Below, in pieces: positions 56,985 through 64,000 of a stretch of DNA of 64,000 bases. Origin of the DNA: Cheiracanthium punctorium (Eukaryota; Arthropoda; Arachnida; Araneae; Cheiracanthiidae). The notes beneath the pieces were generated by a model. That model searched no databases and had not been told where the DNA came from. It saw only the letters and a program-made list of their open reading frames with translations. How positions within the stretch are numbered: position 1 is the stretch's first letter; each line of letters opens with the position of its first letter. The DNA is taken from assembly GCA_038373885.1 (NCBI GenBank), contig JAWZYV010012343.1, forward strand, positions 62,001 to 126,000. Direction: 5' to 3'. Made by a program: the position numbers and the translations under genes.

Positions 56985-57860
56985 GAGCTTAATGCAAGCT
57001 TGAATCAAGTGTTCAAGTATACACTCGCCCAACTTGCATTAAGCTTGACATAGCAAGCTTGAATCAAGATTGACATATCAAGCTTAGTTCAAGCTTTAAA
57101 AAATTTCTTTTTTTCCTAAACACATGGGCACCGGTTGGCGAACCCGCACCATATATTTTATTTTTCCCCGCATTTTCCCCTCTGCGCTGAAACCTCAAGT
57201 TATTTAAATCTGTTTCCGTCTAGCGTCTGCGGCTGGGATCGATCTCGGTACCACAGGTGTGGGAATCGAGCGTCCTAACCACCATGCCAATTTTGACTTG
57301 CGTTTACATGACTAAAGTTTGAAGTGACTGTCGTCGTTTTTTGGCGAGATGGATCCGTATTGGCCGATGCCGAACTGCTTCTTTTATTTTTCCATGGGAT
57401 GAATCAAAATTAAAATAATGTGTGATTTATAGACTCACTTATAGGGAAAGAAGCATACTATAAACTTAAAAGCAACACACGTTTTAAAGCTTTCAATATC
57501 GCAACACTCATGTTGGGCAATATTGGCCAAAACCGAGACAAACGACTGATTTGTAAATACATTTTGTAGTATATTTGTATTTTATTTTGAAGAATTTCAG
57601 TCTTTGGAAATATAGAATTTTTTTTAATTCTATGGTCAAGCACATTTATGATTGATGGTAAATTATTTGTTATGTGGATGTGGCTTTCCAAATCAAGCAA
57701 TCATTAAGTTGTATTCACGCTTGACAGTTAAAATGACTTAAATTCGGTGGGAAAATATTGGCTGACTCATTTTGTAATCTCCAACCTTGCTGCAAGCTTA
57801 AAATGAATTGAACTGTCAAGCTTGTATCAATACGTCAAATTCAAAGAAATGGCAAGCTAG
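56985..57860. repeat. AAGCTT-rich inverted repeat flanking a SINE
   Basis: Short CAAGCTTGAATCAAG and TTAAGCTT motifs crowd 56985-57110 and recur inverted at 57785-57870. The interior holds the tRNA-like SINE (57120-57300) and AT-rich sequence. Ends are unclear. Confidence 0.45.
57120..57300 (-). mobile_element. tRNA-derived SINE, third type
   Basis: On the minus strand TGGCATGGTGGTTAGGACGC (A box) is followed by CGATTCCCACACCTGTGG and GAGATCGATCCCAGCC (B box), then GTCTAGACGG-like and AT-rich body sequence ending near CACATGTG. Spacing fits a tRNA-derived promoter head. It is not a tRNA gene because the acceptor stem is missing. Confidence 0.6.
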
Positions 57861-58389
57861 ATTTAAGCTTATATGTGCTGTCTGGACAGGGGTGCGAGAA
57901 AAACAGGCAAAAGGCAAGTGATAATGCATGTTTCGAAATATCATCTTATTTATTATTTTTACTCCTAACTACTATTCCATTATCTCTTGAAATGTTTATT
58001 CAAACTTTACCGGTAACAATATTTTATAGAAAAAGTTACTGAAAGATCACTGTTGAAGAATAAAAAAACTGTATAGGAATGTGAGGGCGGCGCCATCGTA
58101 ACTTATCCTTTATTGGGGTGGGGGTTCGACACAATGTTAAAAGTTTGGGAACCGCTATGGTGTGGTAGTGTGGCTTGACAATGCCAGTCAGTCCCGCACG
58201 GCACTTCAAAAAGTAACTGAACTGAACTGCAAGTGGTCAGCCCCAAAATAACTTGGCGACAGTTGTGGCAAAGGCACGGCACTGTACTGGTTTCGCTGCC
58301 GGACATACCGGATATCATTTACCATGAAGGGTCTAGAAAATTCGGTTTAATTTGTTCTTAATACCATACCAGCTCTTTTGCGAAACGTA

Positions 58390-58523
58390 CAGGGGCGGCC
58401 CGACACGGTAAGCAAGATAAGCATTCCATTGGGGCATCATTTGTAGCTTAAACACTGAATAGAGCATAAACGGGGGCGGTATTTTTAACTTTTGCAAAGG
58501 GGCGTACACTGGGGCCGCACCTG
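58390..58523. mobile_element. hAT-like miniature element (CAGGGGCGGCCC ends)
   Basis: The 134-bp element starts CAGGGGCGGCCCGACAC and ends GGGGCCGCACCTG, flanked by GAAACGTA and GAAACGTT (7 of 8 match). Confidence 0.78.
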
Positions 58524-58524
58524 G

Positions 58525-58900
58525 AAACGTTAAACCTCTTCTGAAAGAAAAAAACCTCGTACTTAATTGTGTTTATCCTTTAGGATAAATACTTAAATGA
58601 GGCCTTTCTACAAAAGCAGCCATTTTATGAGCCACTTAGGTAACATATATAGATTTCTTTATTCTGCTTACGTGTGTTAAAATACAATCAACACCACTGG
58701 TGCTCTTGACACCAGCTGTTTTTCGAACAATTTTACAAACGTAAAACCTCTTCTGAAAAGAGGGGGGGGGACTTAAATAATTCAGCTTTAAAATAATATT
58801 TGGATGTCCTTATGAGTGTTCACGTCTTCATTGTGCTGATCCTTTAGGATAAATACATAACTGAGGCCCTTTTACAAAACCCGCCATTTTATAGGAGCAA
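58525..58900 (+). repeat. Tandem duplication of ~220 bp
   Basis: AAACCTCTTCTGAAA and ATCCTTTAGGATAAATAC followed by GAGGCC and GCCATTTTAT occur in the same order at 58532-58630 and 58745-58895. Confidence 0.65.
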
Positions 58901-59099
58901 CGCAGGTACTTAAAGTCAATATCCCCGTCCAATAATCCTTCCTTCTGGAACATTCCAGTAAAAAAACAAACGGTTTGGGGAAAATATATAAATGCAGCGT
59001 AATTGTGCGTTAAGCCCCAATAACAGTCCCTTGTTACGCGGCTAAAAAGAGAATGGTGGACCCAAGCCATCTTATGGATCGATGTATATAACTGCATTC

Positions 59100-60127
59100 C
59101 TGTCCTATCTGCGAGCTAATCTTGGAGGGTGGAGGGCGGATAACGGTTTCCCCTCTATCGAATACCAATAGAGCTCTTTTCTTAATAAAAATAACATTGT
59201 TGTGCTTAGCCGGGATAAAACGCAACACCCAAAAGTGTTATAGGGTTACAATTGCCCCCCTTCCGAAATGATGATGCTTGGAAGAATTTTTATAGTCTTT
59301 GTTCAGCTGTTTTATGTAATGTGTTATATTTCCATGTTTGTGGGTGTTTGGTGTGAAGGTTTTTTTTTTTTAAATATCTACAGAAATAATCGTGATAAAT
59401 ACCTACATTGTACCTACCATTGATAAATTTGCGCTGATACGTGGTAAACGTAACGTATGCACAAAAGTAGGAAACGTAAAGCCGTAAGCTTAAGTCTAAG
59501 CAGCTTATCTCAGTCATAGTGGGTGTCAGGGCCGACATTAGGTAGGGGTGAACGGGGCAACTGCCCCAGGGCTACGCAACTGAAAGTTTTCAGAAAAGGA
59601 TAAAAAGCCAGAATATCAATTACTAACTACATTTAAAACTAATTAAAAAGACTAATTCAAGGACTACTGTATCACAAGAACTTTCTTCCTTAACAACTAT
59701 TTCGGTAGAATACGACACTACTGCACATCTTCATAAAGTTACGCAAGTCTAATGACTGCCTACTGCACTAGAATGAACTATACATCTTATTTTTTTTTAA
59801 ATGGCTGGGGGAGAGAGGAAAAATTATCCATTTCTTTGTAAATACAGGTTTTTTAACTGTTGCATATCTTTCAATGTCACATGTTTTTCATTGTATATAA
59901 TTATTTGGCAACGCATTAACCATTGCAATTTTTAAAACACGAAAAATGTGTGTGTGCTCTCTTAAATTGAACGATGAAAACAGGCCGCTTTTTAATTGGC
60001 TGTTCAGTCACGATACCACCGTAAAAATAATTTTGTAAATGTTCAAAAAAAAACCTTCTCTCCTCTTCGACTTTTATATTTTAATATATAAATATTTCAC
60101 AACTTTAACACACCATTCATTCAACTT
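59100..60127. other. AT-rich intergenic DNA with a hAT-type end fragment
   Basis: CAGGGCCGACATTAGGTAGG and GGGGCAACTGCCCCAGG near 59527-59572 resemble one end of a hAT-like element; the other end was not found. Confidence 0.4.
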
Positions 60128-60603
60128 GCTGTTGTAGTGATTGGAACATGTATTCGGATTTGAGTGCTTGTCCACAAGGAACCGCTTATAAATCCACGTC
60201 AAAGAAAGGTCAAACACAAAGGGGGGGGGGCGGCAAATGCCTTGGGGAGGACTTTTCTGAGTATCTAGAGCGTATTCACGTTACATCTGGAGAAAACCGC
60301 CCAAAGCTCCAGACCGCTGGGCCGACGACCCCGCTAGAGGACAGAACCAACGCCCCCTAGAGAGGAAAGCCGCGGCGCTTACTTGTGACGTCACACGGAG
60401 TAGGTAAAGCAAAGCGTTTGAGTTTCTCCTTTCTCCCGCGCCGTGGGAGAGAGGAGAAAACCAATGGAAATGCTTTGCTTTACCTACTCGGTGTGACGTC
60501 ACAAGTAAGCGCCGCGGCTTTCCTCTCTAGGGGGCGTTGACAGAACCCTGTTCCTCCATTTGAACCATCTACCAATGTCAGTGGCTTTAACCACTGTGCT
60601 ACA
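60128..60603 (-). mobile_element. SINE family A-like copy interrupted by a Mutator-like MITE
   Basis: The plus strand shows the inverted SINE: TTATAAATCCACGTCA, CGTATTCACGTTACATCTGG, CCAGACCGCTGGGCCGACGA, then the MITE, then TTTGAACCATCTACC and GTGGCTTTAACCACTGTGCT (A-box region). A and B boxes are recognisable but diverged. Confidence 0.7.
60349..60538. mobile_element. Mutator-like MITE, 9-bp duplication, inserted in a SINE
   Basis: The 190-bp element has inverted arms of about 70 bp beginning AACGCCCCCTAGAGAGGAAA and including GCCGCGGCGCTTACTTGTGA. It is flanked by a perfect 9-bp duplication GACAGAACC (60340-60348, 60539-60547). Nine-base duplications are typical of Mutator-type insertion. 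It is much richer in GC than the surrounding DNA. Confidence 0.85.
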
Positions 60604-61319
60604 CATTGGTTTCATTCAACTTTTAAAAGTGTAATTTACTTTTGTTTGCTTGCAGGTGCAGGCACTTAAATAGCGAATCCTTATTCCAACTGAATGGAAT
60701 AAGGAAGAAAAAGCGGGAAGGCGCATGTAGTATGATACACCTTTAATACATAGAACTTTAGTGCGTATTTAAAATATACAAGTGTTGCAGATTTTATATC
60801 TTTTTTTTTTTTTTTTTTTCTCCACAATCTAAAATTTTTACTTTGTTGGCGAATATCTTCATGTTCAGAAAGTCAATTGTTGTGCATATATATAAAAAAA
60901 AAATACCCTTATAATATGTCTTACAGCAGGTGCAGTACAAGTTTAAGTCAGATTACGCTGAAAAGGCATTCCACTTACCCGCTTTACCCTAATTTATTTC
61001 TTTTTATGCATATAAAACTTACACACGGAAACAAAAATGTAAACTTGTTGAAAATATTTTCTAGGTGCAGTGTCAAAGTCCAATGTTATTTGAAAAAATA
61101 CTTTTAAAAATTGAAACGTGTCAAACAAACTGGTTGTTTCGTTTCGTTCTTGGAAAAGACTTTCCTGAAACGAAAATATCATTAAAAATCAAGAAACGTG
61201 TGAAACTCGGATGCCAAGACACCAATACAGGCGCCCCCCAGAAAAACTGATCTAGGCTTTTGATATCTAGGCTTTAAATATTGATTACAGACATGCACAA
61301 AAAATGTGTAAGTTACGTT

Positions 61320-61830
61320 AAAAAAAAAATCTGGAGTGACTCCACTCGACTTTCCGAACACTTACGATTAAGATCATGACCAAGCATTTAAATAAATTTT
61401 AATCGATGAATCATTCAAATATATATACCAAAATGAATCTCAATCAAATGTATCGTTTAAATGCTAGCGCACTTTCAAGAATTTCTCTCCATAGGCTATA
61501 ATGTAAAAGGAATTTTGGCGTAGCCCTGTAGAAAAACTACAAGTCCTATACACATCAAAATCGATACCGGTCTTACGATGGTGGTTTATAACATGTATAC
61601 CGAATTTGAGCTCAATCGAATCTACCGTTTGAACGCTAGCGCACTTTCAAGAAATTCCCCCCATAGGCCTTAATGTAAAAGAAATCTTGGTCGTAGCCAT
61701 GTAGAAAAACTATAAGTCCTACACACACAAATCAATACCGGTCTTGCGACGGTGGTTTATGACATATATATCCAATTGGAGCTCAATCGCATGCTCCGTT
61801 CAGGAGCTATCGTGTTCACTCACATACACA

Positions 61831-61895
<65 letters not shown>

Positions 61896-62031
61896 ACATA
61901 CATACATACATCTCGTAAAAATAGCATAAATGGATTCAGCAGCCCTCAAAACGTGTAAAAACACCAAAATCTCGAAGTCCAATTTTTTCATGTCACAATA
62001 CTTTCCTTACAGGGTACATGTTCGGAAAGTA
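61320..62031 (-). repeat. ACTTTCCGAACA repeat family, copy C
   Basis: Same orientation as copy B with the same poly-A and TCTGGAGTGACTCCAC end and an ACATGTTCGGAAAGTA end. It carries two ~180-bp units and a ~100-bp CA tract. Confidence 0.8.
61815..61910. repeat. (CA)n microsatellite
   Basis: An almost pure CA run with a few interruptions (ACAA, CATA) ends in CATACATACAT. It lies inside repeat copy C at the place where copy A has a GTAT/GTGT tract. Confidence 0.95.
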
Positions 62032-62279
62032 AAAAAGAAAGAAAGAAAAACAGAATTTTATGGCATGGATTCGCTTCGGAAGGGAGAAATTTTATACATA
62101 GAATCTCATTAACGGACGGGGCACATTTTACCAATTGCGAAATTTTTTCTACGGGTATAAAAAATGAAATTTTGTTTTTATGTAGATAGATGCAAGGAAA
62201 GTTTAACCGATACCGTACAACTGTACCTTTTCGCGTAACTTTGTAAATTACTTCGTATGTCAATGGTCTATATATTTAA

Positions 62280-63025
62280 CCCTTTAACGCGCAGTGTTCC
62301 TGCTCTGGGAACACCCAACTCTGACGTTTTGACTGTTGCCAGTCACGAAGAATAGACTTGTGTGATTTGTTGTGTGTGATTAGGGAAACGCTACACTAGG
62401 GCGAGCTGCCAAGGGGGGTGCCTTGGTAGGAGGACTTTCTAAGGGTTTCTAACGCGTATTCACGTTACATCTGGAGAGAACCTACCAAAACTCCAGACCG
62501 TTAGATCGACAGCCGCGCGATGGGACCCGAAATTGGGATACTTCTTCATAATTCGGCCATCTACTATTTTCAGTGGCATAACCACTGAGCCATGGTGAGG
62601 TGCAGAATAGATTTGATTTCTATACAAATAGCTGCGGGTTACATAGCTTCACGAGAATCCTTTACCTTAAAAAAAGCCACGATTCTTTTCATAACAGCAC
62701 TGACATCTGCTGAAAAATGAAAGAATGCGAGAGCAGCTGGATTAGATTCCCAATGCTAAAAAAAGGACAGCCGTTGCCATCGCTCGAATTAATGACCAGA
62801 AAGAGGGCGGACGATCGAAACGTTCATCGCGTGCCACAGATCGAGAGACCCTTTTTTTTGACGCAGCTGGCTGTGCCGCACAGCCAGCTGCCGTCGAAAA
62901 AGGGTCTCTCGATCTGTGGCACGCGATGAACGTTTCGATCGTCCGCCCTCTTGCGGGTCGTTCAGTCGAGCGATGGCAACGGCTGTCCTTTTTTCAGCAC
63001 TGGGAAAGGGTTGCGCCTCAAAGGG
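62280..63025 (+). mobile_element. piggyBac-like foldback MITE, copy 4, split by a SINE
   Basis: The copy starts CCCTTTAACGCGCAGTG after TTAA (62276-62279) and ends GCGCCTCAAAGGG before TTCA, a TTAA site with one substitution. It is 746 bp long because a ~246-bp SINE interrupts it at about 62358-62603. The palindromic core (about 62750-63000) is well preserved. Confidence 0.88.
62358..62603 (-). mobile_element. SINE family A copy inside piggyBac-like MITE copy 4
   Basis: The minus strand reads CACCTCACCATGGCTCAGTG, GTTATGCCACTG, TCGGGTCCCATCGCGCGGC and body sequence as in the other copies. It is flanked by AGAATAGAC (62349-62357) and AGAATAGAT (62604-62612), and the three other MITE copies show the empty site AGAATAGATTGG. 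Confidence 0.88.
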
Positions 63026-63029
63026 TTCA

Positions 63030-64000
63030 TGAATAAAACTAATATTTTGGGAACAGCCTGTCTATTTATTTGCGGATTCAAACTTACACCTCAGCTAAGT
63101 TTGAACGCATTTATTTTGCACAACAACCCTTTAAAAAACTTTAGCCACAAATCAAATCCTCGATGACAGATTGTGCACCCAACAACCGTATTACAAGTAT
63201 AAAACCACTCGTGCGCGCAATCCAATTACGTCACTGCAGCAGCAGTTACATTGAATACGCTTATCTGAAACAAGGCGCCGAAATTATAGAGGCCTCCTCC
63301 ACTGTATACCTGTTCAATTTATTACGCGGCGAAACATACACACACTCATATATACATATATACGACTGGCCGTTCGCCCGCATTTCCAACCCAGTGTGCT
63401 TCGGGAACGATTTCTTGGGTACTATCGGCCATCAACAGAACACACCGAGTGCAACTGAGGTGCAGTTTGAAATAGGGGAGGTTTAAATTTCGACCCTATT
63501 GTGTATAACAATACACTCGGCCGAGCGAAGTTAACTGCATCCGCCTGTTCTACGAGCGTTTAAATGCGGTAGTGGACTAGCCGCTTTACCTGAATGTAGA
63601 ACCATAACCGGTTATGCATATCGATTTCAATACCTGTATTATTAATCTCTAAGTACAGAGTGTCCGAAAATTGTTGGGCACTTTTTAAAATTAAAAAAAA
63701 ACTCGGCTGTTCTAGCCTAGTCAGGCGGAGACCGCCCCCCCTTGAATCCCCTCATTTTTTAGTTTCATGATTGCCATTTTAAAACGATATTAATGGACTA
63801 TGTCATTTTATCTCTCGTGTATTTCGCCTGGTAACCCTATGCTGAAATTTTTAGGATTGTAACCTATTTATAGAAAGGTACTAGAGATGAGACGGGCTCG
63901 GGCTCTGTCATTCACGATTGCGTTCGGGCTCGGGCTCGTGAAAAATTTCTCCTTTGTTGAACATACTCCTTGAAACAGATTTTAAAAAGTGATTCATGCT
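63030..64000. other. Intergenic DNA at the window end
   Basis: A 107-codon frame (63163-63486) shows no domain and is unsupported. GAGACGGGCTCGGGCTC near 63898 and GTTCGGGCTCGGGCTCG near 63922 resemble one end of a hAT-like element that may continue past the window. Confidence 0.4.

Noticed and set aside
57235..57297. Possible tRNA gene on the minus strand
   Set aside because: B and A boxes occur but stems do not pair into a cloverleaf; better read as a SINE head.
61744..61991. Frames rich in THTHTH or VCVCVC
   Set aside because: They are translations of the CA microsatellite, not proteins.
63163..63486. 107-codon open frame
   Set aside because: No domain, low-complexity middle (YTHSYIHIYD) from a CATATA tract, no supporting context.

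Overview
The window reads as non-coding, repeat-dense nuclear DNA from a eukaryote with a large AT-rich genome. The mix of elements (Tc1, mariner relics, Helitrons, TTAA-flanked and 8-bp-TSD miniature elements, tRNA-derived SINEs, long CA/GT tracts) fits an arthropod. I recall the Tc1 transposase as resembling copies common in spiders, so an arachnid is my best guess, but this is inference. I found no host gene, rRNA, functional tRNA, operon or CRISPR array. Almost all open frames of 60-100 codons lie inside repeats or are chance frames.

The only intact gene is a 346-codon Tc1-type transposase (complement 51859-52899). It sits in a complete 1409-bp element with 28-bp inverted ends and TA duplications (51723-53131). 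Decayed coding sequence appears in four other places: a frameshifted protein inside a 2.2-kb long-armed foldback element (15421-17620), a transposase C-terminal piece next to it (17722-17978), a mariner DNA-binding remnant (40122-40472), and an unidentified minus-strand relic (8756-9095).

Layout: 1-2.1 kb holds a decayed repeat, an hAT-like miniature element and a solo LTR. 2.4-5.1 kb holds an inverted Helitron interrupted by a second, truncated Helitron and an 8-bp-TSD element. 5.1-15.3 kb carries a TTAA foldback element, a Helitron 3' end, a SINE nested in a SINE, and tandem or inverted repeats. 15.4-18 kb is the foldback element plus transposase debris. 18-35 kb holds further TTAA and 8-bp-TSD elements, (GTAT)n-bearing repeats, LTR-like sequence and palindromic MITEs. 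35-45.3 kb holds three TTAA element families, hAT-like elements and SINEs, one interrupted by a palindromic MITE. 45.3-46.9 kb is bare AT-rich DNA. 46.9-51.1 kb contains two complete non-autonomous Helitrons. 51.7-53.1 kb is Tc1. The rest, to 64 kb, is hAT-like and TA-flanked MITEs, SINEs, and the fourth TTAA foldback copy split by a SINE.

The strongest evidence throughout is target-site duplications, nested insertions and empty sites visible within the window. These fix element ends and the relative order of insertions without a database. All family assignments rest on terminal motifs and duplication length and should be checked against a repeat library.
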